Notes under the pieces: model-generated
What the model saw: the letters and a program-made list of their open reading frames with translations, nothing else
The model's database searches: none
Told to the model about the DNA's origin: nothing
Program-made: the position numbers and the translations under genes
Origin: Rouxiella badensis
GTDB lineage: Bacteria > Pseudomonadota > Gammaproteobacteria > Enterobacterales > Enterobacteriaceae
Assembly (NCBI GenBank): GCA_026967495.1
Contig: CP114060.1
Span: 682,001-746,000 of the forward strand
Length of the DNA stretch: 64,000 bases
Direction: 5' to 3'
Shown: in pieces, positions 55,899 through 63,874 of the stretch
Layout: each line of letters opens with the position of its first letter
Position numbering within the stretch: position 1 is the first letter of the stretch

Positions 55899-56681
55899 AT
55901 GTCTGCCCAAAAACGTCTGTCAGTGGTGCTGATCGCCAAAAATGAAGCTTCGCTGCTGGAGGACTGCCTGAAGTCAGTCAGTTGGGCAGATGAGATAGTC
56001 CTTCTCGATTCAGGCAGCAGCGACGACACTCCGTCGCTGGCTCGTCATCTTGGCGCCAAGGTGTTTGAAAATAAAGACTGGCAAGGATTCGGCAAGCAGC
56101 GTCAAATCGCGCAGGACCATGCCACCGGTGACTATATTTTGATGATCGATGCCGATGAGCGGGTCTCTCCCGAACTGCGTCAGTCTATCGAAGCCTGTTT
56201 GCAACAGCCGGATGCCAATAAAGTTTACCGCCTTGGCCGTCGTAACCTGTTTTTAGGACGCTTTATGCGTCATAGCGGCTGGTATCCCGACCGCGTCAAT
56301 CGCCTGTATAAGGCCGATAAGTATCGCTATAACGATGATTTGGTTCATGAATCGTTAAACTTCCAAGGGGCAGAGATTGTTGACCTCAAGGGCGATCTGC
56401 TGCACCTCACCTGTCGCGACTTCTTTGCCTTTCAGCGCAAACAGATGAACTATGCCGAAGCCTGGGCAAAGCAGCGCTTCGAGCAGGGTAAACGCTGTAG
56501 CTACTTCTCAATCATCAGCCATACTTTGGGAGCTTTCTTCAAAACTTGGATCCTGCGCGCCGGTTTCCTCGACGGTAAACAAGGGCTGATTCTCGCCAGC
56601 GTGAATGCACAGTATACTTTTAACAAGTATGCCGCCCTTTGGGCGTTCAGCCATCAACTGCAAAAAAGCGAGCCATTATGA
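55899..56681 (+). CDS. waaE: Glycosyltransferase family 2, LPS core glucosyltransferase WaaE
   Basis: 260 residues. GT2 start RLSVVLIAKNEASLLEDCLKS, DSGSSDDTPSLA, and the metal-binding LMIDADERVSPEL. WaaE adds a beta-1,4-glucose to heptose I in Klebsiella and Serratia cores. Its stop overlaps the coaD start by four bases (ATGA), the usual waaA-waaE-coaD order. Confidence 0.92.
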   Translation: MSAQKRLSVVLIAKNEASLLEDCLKSVSWADEIVLLDSGSSDDTPSLARHLGAKVFENKDWQGFGKQRQIAQDHATGDYILMIDADERVSPELRQSIEACLQQPDANKVYRLGRRNLFLGRFMRHSGWYPDRVNRLYKADKYRYNDDLVHESLNFQGAEIVDLKGDLLHLTCRDFFAFQRKQMNYAEAWAKQRFEQGKRCSYFSIISHTLGAFFKTWILRAGFLDGKQGLILASVNAQYTFNKYAALWAFSHQLQKSEPL

Positions 56682-57163
56682 GCACCAAGGCAATCTATCC
56701 GGGGACGTTTGACCCGCTGACCAATGGCCATCTGGATTTGGTAACCCGCGCATCCTTGATGTTTGAGAAGGTGATTCTGGCAATTGCGGCCAGTCCGCAC
56801 AAGAAGACGCTGTTCACGCTGGAAGAGCGCGTGGCGCTGGCCAGTCAGGCAACCTCTCACCTCGCCAACGTCGAGGTCATCGGCTTTAGCTCGCTGATGG
56901 CTAACTTTGCCAAGGAAAACAACGCCAACGTGTTAGTACGTGGGCTGCGCGCAGTGTCAGATTTTGAATATGAGATGCAGCTTGCCAGCATGAATCGCCA
57001 TCTGATGCCGACGCTGGAAAGCGTGTTTCTTATGCCTTCAAAAGAGTGGTCGTTTATTTCGTCCTCTCTGGTGAAAGAGGTGGCGCGACATGGAGGGGAC
57101 ATCACGCCTTTCCTGCCTGAGCCTATCACTCAGGCATTGCTCGAGAAGATAGCAGCAGATTAA
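56678..57163 (+). CDS. coaD: Phosphopantetheine adenylyltransferase
   Basis: Penultimate step of coenzyme A synthesis. 161 residues, AIYPGTFDPLTNGHLDLV with the TxGH nucleotidyl-transfer motif, and WSFISSSLVKEVARHGG. ATG at 56678 overlaps waaE. Its stop overlaps the stop of the convergent mutM. Confidence 0.97.
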   Translation: MSTKAIYPGTFDPLTNGHLDLVTRASLMFEKVILAIAASPHKKTLFTLEERVALASQATSHLANVEVIGFSSLMANFAKENNANVLVRGLRAVSDFEYEMQLASMNRHLMPTLESVFLMPSKEWSFISSSLVKEVARHGGDITPFLPEPITQALLEKIAAD

Positions 57164-57969
57164 CGCTGACATCGAGGGCAGAAGAAGGTGCTGCGCTGCG
57201 CGTGTTTGCTGCTTTGTATCGGCGTACCGCACACGCGACAAGCCTCACCGGCGCGACCATAAACCTGCAGCTCCTGAGCGAAATAACCCGGCTTTCCGTC
57301 AGACTGCAAGAAGTCTCTCAGCGTGGTCCCGCCCTGCTCGATTGAACGCAGCAGTACGGCTTTAATCGTTGATACCAGCAGGCCATACTCTTCCAGTGAG
57401 AGCGAGTTAGCTGGCCTGTCCGGGGATATTCCGGCAACAAACAGCGATTCGCTGGCATAGATATTTCCCACCCCCACCACCAGCTTGTTGTCCATCAGCC
57501 ACGGCTTGATAGGCGACTTCTTCTTGAGGGATTTTTCACGGAGATAGTCGGCGTTGAATGCTTCGCTGAGCGGCTCAGGCCCCAGATGAGACAAGACGCT
57601 GCTGCCTTCAAGGTCCTGACACCACAGCCAGGCACCAAAACGACGCGGGTCGGTATAGCGCAGCACATAGCCGGTATCCATCACCAAATCTACGTGATCG
57701 TGCTTGGCTGGCTCGGTTTCCTCTGTCAATACCCGCAGACTGCCCGACATGCCGAGGTGAATGATAATCCACCCGCTTTTCAATTCGACCAGAAGATACT
57801 TGGCGCGGCGCTGAACGCTGATAACCACCTGATCGCTAAGCGCCATAATCTCCTGAGAGACCGGCCAGCGCAGCCTGGCGTTACGCACCACGGCGTGCAA
57901 AATGGTATGACCCACCAGATAAGGCTCAATACCCCGGCGGCTGGTTTCAACTTCTGGCAGTTCTGGCAT
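57160..57969 (-). CDS. mutM: Formamidopyrimidine-DNA glycosylase
   Basis: Removes 8-oxoguanine from DNA. 269 residues, MPELPEVETSRRGIEPYL, with Pro2 as catalytic nucleophile and Glu3. The C-terminal zinc finger CRVCGTPIQSSKHAQRSTFF with CPRC is complete. Convergent with coaD, the two stop codons overlapping at TTAA. An ERIC element lies upstream. Confidence 0.97.
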   Translation of the reverse strand: MPELPEVETSRRGIEPYLVGHTILHAVVRNARLRWPVSQEIMALSDQVVISVQRRAKYLLVELKSGWIIIHLGMSGSLRVLTEETEPAKHDHVDLVMDTGYVLRYTDPRRFGAWLWCQDLEGSSVLSHLGPEPLSEAFNADYLREKSLKKKSPIKPWLMDNKLVVGVGNIYASESLFVAGISPDRPANSLSLEEYGLLVSTIKAVLLRSIEQGGTTLRDFLQSDGKPGYFAQELQVYGRAGEACRVCGTPIQSSKHAQRSTFFCPRCQR

Positions 57970-58113
57970 GAATAATTCCTGAGACCGTTAATGTGCGGTG
58001 TAGTGTAGCCACAAATCTGCCGGGAGCAAATTTGAACGCTGCTTGCAGCGGCCCAAAAGGGGGAAGCCTAAGGATGGGCTTAATAGCGCAGCTAATGCTT
58101 CAAACACAAAAGC

Positions 58114-58240
58114 TTTCCCCAAGGTAATTGGAGTTGTAGCCAGGCGGAAAATGAACGAGTCCCCGGGAGCTTACACAGGTAAGTGGCTGGGGTGAATGAA
58201 TGTAGCCAACGAAGCTACAGCGTCAATGACGAAGGGGGAA
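58114..58240 (+). repeat. ERIC element (copy C, best preserved)
   Basis: 127 bp, the classic ERIC length. Core CCCCGGGAGCTTACACAGG, TAAGTGGCTGGGGTGAATGA closely matches the ERIC core (CCCCAGGAGCTTACATAAG, TAAGTGACTGGGGTGAGCG). Ends pair: TTCCCC with GGGGGAA, GTAGC with GCTAC. Between the mutM start and the rpmBG terminator; the 57970-58292 gap holds nothing else I recognise. Confidence 0.88.
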
Positions 58241-58250
58241 TCGCAGGTAT

Positions 58251-58279
58251 AAAAAACCCGGCCGGGGCCGGGTTTTTAT
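58251..58279 (-). terminator. rpmBG terminator
   Basis: AACCCGGCC GG GGCCGGGTT stem with A-run left and T-run right; serves the minus-strand rpmB-rpmG operon 14 bases past the rpmG stop. Confidence 0.9.
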
Positions 58280-58292
58280 TAATCCACTAAAA

Positions 58293-58460
58293 TTATTTAA
58301 TTTTAGCTTCTTTGTAGATCACGTGCTGGCGGACAACTGGATCGAATTTCTTCAGTTCCAATTTTTCCGGCTTAGTACGCTTGTTCTTCGTGGTGGTATA
58401 GAAGTGACCAGTACCAGCAGAAGAAACCAGCTTGATCTTCTCGCGAACACCTTTAGCCAT
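58293..58460 (-). CDS. rpmG: Ribosomal protein L33
   Basis: 55 residues, MAKGVREKIKLVSSAGTGHF to VIYKEAKIK, the zinc-free (cysteine-less) form. 16 bases after rpmB in the conserved rpmBG operon. Confidence 0.97.
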   Translation of the reverse strand: MAKGVREKIKLVSSAGTGHFYTTTKNKRTKPEKLELKKFDPVVRQHVIYKEAKIK

Positions 58461-58476
58461 GTTTCAGTTCCTTTCC

Positions 58477-58713
58477 TTAATACTTCTCACCACGGGCACG
58501 AATTTCGGCCAGGACCGTTTCGATACCCTTCTTATCAATCACGCGCATACCTTTAGCAGATACACGCAGAGTTACAAAGCGCTTCTCACCTTCAACCCAA
58601 AAACGATGGGAATGCAGGTTTGGCAGAAAACGGCGTTTGGTCGCGTTCATTGCGTGGGAACGGTTGTTACCGCTCACCGGGCGCTTGCCAGTAACTTGGC
58701 AGACTCGGGACAT
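58477..58713 (-). CDS. rpmB: Ribosomal protein L28
   Basis: 78 residues, MSRVCQVTGKRPVSGNNRSH to LAEIRARGEKY. ATG at 58713 gives the family start; five extra in-frame codons upstream are not used. Heads rpmB-rpmG. Confidence 0.97.
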   Translation of the reverse strand: MSRVCQVTGKRPVSGNNRSHAMNATKRRFLPNLHSHRFWVEGEKRFVTLRVSAKGMRVIDKKGIETVLAEIRARGEKY

Positions 58714-59014
58714 GTGTCTATTCTCCAAAAATCAAATCAGCTCGAGCTTCGTATAGGGTATGGCCGCCTCGTCAGGCTTTGAGAGCCCATCTCAGCAAAC
58801 TCCACTGAGAACCGACTCACTGTCGTCGGGTAAAAACCATAAATCATCAGGCATAACCTTCTGCATTCAAGATGCTTTCGGGTATTGAAACCTGCTGAGA
58901 TAGGCTCTTAACGCCAAACCCAAGATTCTCAAAGGTGGCGTAGTATACGCTCTAGAGCGTAAGTGCTCAAGTCCCGAACAGCTAAAGATCCCTAAGGATC
59001 TTCAAAAAATACGT
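58714..59014. other. radC-rpmB intergenic region
   Basis: About 300 bases, holding the rpmBG promoter. AAGATCC CTAA GGATCTT at 58985 is a short hairpin past the radC stop without a T-run. No gene seen. Confidence 0.45.
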
Positions 59015-59693
59015 CTAAAGCCAACCGCGCTCGGCAAAAGAGACCGTTTCACCCCCCAACCACGAAGTGATCGAGTACGCGAATGTCCAGCAGTTGGCAC
59101 GTTTTTATTATCTGTTCGGTTACCCTTCTATCCGCAAAACTGGGTTCCGCTTTGCCGGATGGATGATTATGCGCCAGAATTAGCGCAGTCGCATTAACCT
59201 TCATCGCTTCGCGCACAATTTCACGCGGATGAATTTCGACGCTGCTAATGGTACCAGCAAACATCTCCTCATGGCGAATAACACGGTGTTGATTGTCGAG
59301 AAAAAGTACCAAAAAGACCTCTCTTTCACGATGCGACAGCATATTCTGCAAATATTGGCGGGTTATAGCGGGGTTAAGCAGCACATTTTCACATGCCAGC
59401 TGTCCCGCATAACGGCGCTGAGTCAGCTCGGTCACGGCAGAAAGCTGGGCATATTTTGCTGCACCCATGCCGTGAAGCCCGACAATCGACGCGTAGTCCG
59501 CCCTTAAAATCTCATAAATCGACCCAAAGTGCTCTACCAGGCTTTCGGCCAGTGCCATTACGTTCATACCCTGTACGCCGGTGTGCAAAAATATCGCCAG
59601 CAGCTCGCAGTCAGACAGGCTGGAGGCGCCAAACTCGATCAGTTTTTCTCTCGGCCCCGTCCCACTGCTCCAGATTTTATTGTGCCTTTTCAT
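59015..59693 (-). CDS. radC: RadC family JAB-domain protein (apparent frameshift near the end)
   Basis: 226 residues when corrected. N-terminal helix-hairpin-helix part (GLHGMGAAKYAQLSA) and a C-terminal JAB1/MPN metal-binding domain with EVFLVLFLDNQHRVIRHE and HNHPSGKAEPSFADRR. As given, the frame stops after FVVGG. The C-run at 59052-59057 has six bases; seven would give VVGGGETVSFAERGWL, the family ending, with a stop at 59015. The historical role in DNA repair is disputed. Confidence 0.9.
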
Positions 59694-59878
59694 CCTCCAC
59701 TCCTTGTGAGTCAGGATTGTTGCACAGCTCGATAAACACAGGACTCTCTGCGATTTAGCCCTGGGATACGTCTCGCAAAACTCAGCAAAGGCATCGCTAA
59801 TAACGAAAGCGTATAGCTGTCATGAATGCGCATTATGCTAAAATACCGCCTCTTTGGACTTACAATCGGACAATCACG

Positions 59879-61092
59879 ATGACGGGACTTTCCGGCAAAC
59901 ATATTGTGCTTGGCGTCAGCGGTGGTATCGCCGCCTACAAGGCACCCGAGCTGGTACGGCGCTTACGTGACCGTGGGGCAGAAGTGCGCGTGGTCATGAC
60001 AGAAGCCGCCAAAGCGTTCATTACGCCACTTAGCCTTCAGGCCGTTTCAGGTTATCCCGTGTCGGACTCCCTGCTCGACCCCGCGGCAGAAGCCGCGATG
60101 GGGCATATCGAACTGGGCAAATGGGCCGACCTCGTCATTATTGCTCCCGCAACGGCCGATCTGCTGGCGCGCGTTAACGCTGGCATGGCGAACGACCTGC
60201 TGACCACGATTTGCCTGGCCACGGCTGCGCCGGTCGCAGTGGTTCCAGCAATGAACCAGCAAATGTATCGCGCGGCCATCACGCAGGAAAACCTGCAACA
60301 GCTTGTGGCACGTGGCACGCTTGTCTGGGGTCCCGATGAAGGCAGCCAGGCCTGCGGTGACGTAGGCCCGGGCCGCATGCTCGATCCCATGGTGATTGTC
60401 GCGATGGCAGGTGAGCATTTTGCGCCACGCCATGACCTGCAGCATCTTAAGATTATGGTCACCGCAGGTCCCACCCGGGAAGCGCTGGACCCAGTCCGCT
60501 ATATTAGCAACCACAGCTCTGGGAAAATGGGTTTTGCCATCGCAGAGGCCGCCGCCAAGCGTGGTGCTCAGGTGACGCTCATTAGCGGTCCAGTCACGCT
60601 CCCAACGCCCGCAAACGTTGAAAGAACCGACGTCACCACGGCGCTCGAAATGCAGGCTGCGGTCAACAATAGCGTCGCCTCACAGCATATTTTTATCTCC
60701 TGCGCGGCGGTGGCAGACTATCGTGCTATGGCGATTGCCGATGAAAAAATTAAAAAACAGGGTGATGAAATCACTCTGAAAATGATCAAGAACCCTGATA
60801 TTGTCGCCGGGGTTGCAGCCATGAAAGAACATCGGCCGTATGTTGTTGGGTTTGCCGCCGAAACCCAGAATGTGGAAGAATACGCCCAACAGAAACGAAT
60901 CAGGAAGAATCTCGACCTGATTTGCGCAAATGATGTATCACTTGCCGGGCATGGTTTTAATAGCAATACCAATGCTTTGCATCTTTTTTGGCAAAATGGA
61001 AATCTGCGTTTACCTCTCAGCGATAAACAGCAGCTTGGCCAGGCTTTACTAAACGAGATTGTCAGCCGTTATGATGAAAAAATCGACATTAA
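59879..61092 (+). CDS. coaBC: Bifunctional phosphopantothenoylcysteine decarboxylase/synthetase (apparent frameshift at the end)
   Basis: Two steps of coenzyme A synthesis. N-terminal CoaC flavoprotein (SGKHIVLGVSGGIAAYKAPE, PAMNQQMY, active-site Cys in GSQACGDVGPGRM) and C-terminal CoaB synthetase (ITAGPTRE-like VTAGPTREALDPVRYISNH, KIKKQGDEITLKMIKNPD). As given the frame runs on into dut. Seven A instead of six at 61077-61082 would give RYDEKNRH and a stop at 61090, like E. coli RYDEKNRR. ATG at 59879 gives MTGLSGKHIVLG. Confidence 0.93.
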
Positions 61093-61528
61093 GATTCTTG
61101 ATTCGCGCATTGGTAAGGAATTTCCTTTACCGACTTATGCCACACCGGGTTCTGCAGGCTTAGATTTACGCGCCGTATTGGATACCGCAGTTGAACTGCG
61201 TCCGGGCGAAACCACCCTGCTGCCTACCGGCCTTGCCATTCACATCGGCGATGCCAATCTGGCTGCAGTTATCCTCCCACGCTCTGGTCTGGGCCATAAG
61301 CACGGTGTGGTATTGGGTAACCTGGTTGGCCTCATCGACTCCGATTATCAGGGGCAACTGATGGTGTCAGTCTGGAACCGCGGTCAAACCACTTTTACCA
61401 TTGAGCCAGGCGAGCGCATTGCCCAGATGGTATTCGTTCCTGTTGTGCAGGCTGAATTTAATCTGGTTGAAGACTTTACCAGCAGCGAACGCGGCGAAGG
61501 TGGCTTTGGTCACTCAGGACGCCAGTAA
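61074..61528 (+). CDS. dut: Deoxyuridine 5'-triphosphate nucleotidohydrolase
   Basis: Trimeric dUTPase, keeping uracil out of DNA and supplying dUMP for thymidylate. About 152 residues. ATG at 61074 gives MKKIDIKILDSRIGKEFPLP once the A-run is restored to seven; it overlaps the coaBC end by about 19 bases, as in E. coli. Motifs: GSAGLDLRA, PRSGLGHKHGVVLGN, GLIDSDYQGQL and the C-terminal RGEGGFGHSGRQ. Together with slmA follows coaBC. Confidence 0.95.
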
Positions 61529-61577
61529 GAATCTGTTCAACATCGCGGTGCAGGGCCGCAGGATATTGAACAGATCC
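61529..61577 (+). terminator. Long hairpin after dut
   Basis: AATCTGTTCAACATC pairs with GATATTGAACAGATC, and inside it GCGG pairs with CCGC around a seven-base loop. Directly follows the dut stop. CCTTATTT follows, so it probably terminates dut transcription. Confidence 0.6.
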
Positions 61578-61758
61578 TTATTTATATCAAACCGATACAA
61601 TAAAAACTCAATGATACCCCACCGCTTTTGAATAGCAGGGCATCGCCCGTTGCTGCGCGAAAGACCAAGGTTCAATAAGCCGCGAAATTTCTCGATTACG
61701 CGGCAATTGTTCGGTTTTTAATATATTTGAGCCGTTTTTAGCAAGGGTCTATTCAGAC

Positions 61759-62355
61759 ATGGCAGAAAAAGAAAATACTAAAAGGAACCGGCGCGAGGAG
61801 ATTTTGCAGGCGTTAGCACAAATGCTTCAGTCCAGCGATGGCAGCCAGCGTATTACTACGGCCAAGCTTGCCGCCAACGTCGGCGTTTCCGAGGCTGCAC
61901 TTTATCGCCATTTTCCTAGCAAAACGCGGATGTTTGACAGTCTGATCGAGTTTATTGAAGACAGTTTGATCACCCGAATCAACCTTATCCTGCAGGATGA
62001 GAAAGAGACCCTAAATAGGCTTCGTCTCATTCTTCTGCTGATACTGGGTTTTGCTGAACGTAATCCGGGCCTGACCCGTATTATGACCGGGCATGCGTTA
62101 ATGTTTGAACAAGACCGCTTGCAGGGACGCATTAATCAGCTTTTTGAGCGTATTGAAGTTCAGCTACGTCAGGTCTTACGCGAAAAGAAAATGCGCGAAG
62201 GTAGCGGATTCAGCACCGACGAAACGCTGCTCGCCAGCCAGCTGTTGGCATTTTGTGAAGGGCTGCTGTCGCGTTTTGTCCGTTCGGAATTCAAATATCG
62301 CCCGACGCAGGACTTCGACACCCGCTGGCCGCTGATTGCCGCGCAGCTGGTATAG
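61759..62355 (+). CDS. slmA: SlmA, nucleoid-occlusion division inhibitor
   Basis: 198-residue TetR-family protein. Helix-turn-helix ITTAKLAANVGVSEAALYRHF (residues about 33-53). Bound to specific chromosomal sites, it disrupts FtsZ polymers over the nucleoid. 230 bases after dut, so it may have its own promoter. Convergent with pyrE. Confidence 0.97.
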   Translation: MAEKENTKRNRREEILQALAQMLQSSDGSQRITTAKLAANVGVSEAALYRHFPSKTRMFDSLIEFIEDSLITRINLILQDEKETLNRLRLILLLILGFAERNPGLTRIMTGHALMFEQDRLQGRINQLFERIEVQLRQVLREKKMREGSGFSTDETLLASQLLAFCEGLLSRFVRSEFKYRPTQDFDTRWPLIAAQLV

Positions 62356-62378
62356 CCTCAACGTCACAGACATAAAGC

Positions 62379-62403
62379 AAAAAAGGGCCATTGGCCCTTT
62401 TCT
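62379..62403. terminator. Terminator between slmA and pyrE
   Basis: AAAAGGGCCA TT GGCCCTTTT stem with A and T runs at both sides; acts on both convergent genes. Confidence 0.88.
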
Positions 62404-62425
62404 TTTGCATCCTTTTCAGACGCAA

Positions 62426-63067
62426 TTAGATGCCGTACTGCTGGCGATAAGCGCGAACCGCTGCCAGATGGTCAGCCATCTCCGCCTTCTCTTCCAGATA
62501 ATCAATCAGATCAGCCAGCGTGATGATAGAAATCACTTTGCAGCCGTAGTCGCGTTCAACTTCCTGAATAGCCGAAATATCGGCACGGCCGCGTTCCTGA
62601 CGGTCCAGAGAAATAAGCACACCGGCCAGAGATGCATTGTTCGCGTTGATAATTTCCATCGATTCACGGATTGCCGTACCGGCGGTTATCACGTCATCTA
62701 CCAACATGACTTTACCCTGCAACGGGCTGCCTACCAACGTGCCGCCTTCGCCGTGGTCTTTTGCTTCCTTGCGGTTAAAGCAGTAAGGCACGTCGCGCTC
62801 ATGCTGCTCGGCCAACGCCACAACGGTGGTGGTCGCGATAGGAATGCCTTTATAAGCCGGGCCAAACACCAGATCGAAGTCGATGCCTGAATCAATCAGG
62901 GCTTCGGCGTAGAAACGGCCGAGCAAAGCCAGGTCGCGACCGGTGTTAAACAGGCCTGCGTTAAAAAAGTAGGGGCTGATACGGCCAGACTTCAGGGTAA
63001 ATTCGCCGAATTTCAAAACCTGCTTGTTCAGTGCAAACTCAATAAACTCGCGCTGGTAGGCTTTCAT
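62426..63067 (-). CDS. pyrE: Orotate phosphoribosyltransferase
   Basis: 213 residues, MKAYQREFIEFALNKQVLKF. The phosphoribosyl-pyrophosphate loop VMLVDDVITAGTAIRES is intact. Makes OMP from orotate in pyrimidine synthesis. Lies downstream of rph across a hairpin with T-run that looks like the known pyrE attenuator. Confidence 0.98.
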   Translation of the reverse strand: MKAYQREFIEFALNKQVLKFGEFTLKSGRISPYFFNAGLFNTGRDLALLGRFYAEALIDSGIDFDLVFGPAYKGIPIATTTVVALAEQHERDVPYCFNRKEAKDHGEGGTLVGSPLQGKVMLVDDVITAGTAIRESMEIINANNASLAGVLISLDRQERGRADISAIQEVERDYGCKVISIITLADLIDYLEEKAEMADHLAAVRAYRQQYGI

Positions 63068-63118
63068 AGGTGCTTTTCCTCGTGTTCTTTAATCTTCTTA
63101 CTGGCCTGAGGGCCATAT

Positions 63119-63151
63119 ACAAAAAAGGCGACTTAAAAATAAAGTCGCCTT
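63119..63151 (-). promoter_or_regulatory. pyrE attenuator in the rph-pyrE leader
   Basis: On the minus strand AAGGCGACTT, a seven-base AT loop and AAGTCGCCTT followed by T-run form a terminator seven bases past the rph stop and 51 bases before pyrE. In E. coli the same arrangement ends transcription when UTP is plentiful, because the coupled ribosome on rph lags behind. Confidence 0.8.
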
Positions 63152-63157
63152 AAATAA

Positions 63158-63874
63158 TTACTCTCCCAGAACCGCCTTCTGCGCCTGGAAGATAGTATCG
63201 ATACCCCCTCGAGCGAGGGTCAGCAAGCTCAGCAACTCTTCGTGGCTGAACGGCTCGCCTTCTGCGGTGCCCTGGACTTCGATCATACGACCGTCTTCCA
63301 TCATCACCACGTTCATATCGGTTTCAGCGGCGGAGTCTTCAACGTATTCCAGGTCGCACAGCGCTTCACCGTTTACGATACCAACGGAAACCGCAGCCAC
63401 TAAACCTTTCATCGGGTTAGCTTTGAGTTTGCCCGCGGCGACCAGTGCGTTTAAGGCATCGGCCAGTGCAACACAGGCACCTGAGATTGAAGCAGTACGC
63501 GTACCCCCGTCAGCCTGCAGGACGTCGCAGTCCAGCGTGATGGTGAACTCACCGAGTTTTTTCAGATCAACCGCCGCACGCAGAGAGCGGGCAATCAGAC
63601 GTTGAATCTCCAGAGTACGGCCACCCTGTTTGCCTTTCGCCGCTTCACGCGGGTTACGGCTGTGGGTAGAACGCGGAAGCATGCCGTATTCGGCGGTGAT
63701 CCAACCTTGTCCCTGACCTTTCAGAAAGCGAGGAACCCCTTCTTCAACAGTCGCGGTGCAAAGGACTTTGGTGTCACCAAATTCAACCAAAACAGAACCT
63801 TCAGCGTGTTTTGTGTAGTTTCTGGTCAGGGTAAGTGGGCGCACTTGTTGTGCATTTCGGCCTGCTGGACGCAT
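63158..63874 (-). CDS. rph: Ribonuclease PH
   Basis: 238 residues from MRPAGRNAQQVRPLTLTRNY; phosphate-dependent 3' exonuclease that trims tRNA precursors. Contains GTRTASISGACVALADAL and EVQGTAEGEPFSHEEL. Full-length, unlike the frameshifted allele of E. coli K-12. The in-frame extension to 63946 is not used: ATG at 63874 has GGAGAATTAC upstream. Cotranscribed with pyrE. Confidence 0.97.
   Translation of the reverse strand: MRPAGRNAQQVRPLTLTRNYTKHAEGSVLVEFGDTKVLCTATVEEGVPRFLKGQGQGWITAEYGMLPRSTHSRNPREAAKGKQGGRTLEIQRLIARSLRAAVDLKKLGEFTITLDCDVLQADGGTRTASISGACVALADALNALVAAGKLKANPMKGLVAAVSVGIVNGEALCDLEYVEDSAAETDMNVVMMEDGRMIEVQGTAEGEPFSHEELLSLLTLARGGIDTIFQAQKAVLGE

Noticed and set aside
55894..55945. 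A WaaA C-terminal extension overlapping waaE
   Set aside because: Adding one C to the preceding run gives the standard PPRSH ending and a stop before waaE.
59822..61528. A trifunctional CoaC-CoaB-Dut protein
   Set aside because: One missing A in a homopolymer explains it and restores both natural termini; see the coaBC and dut entries.
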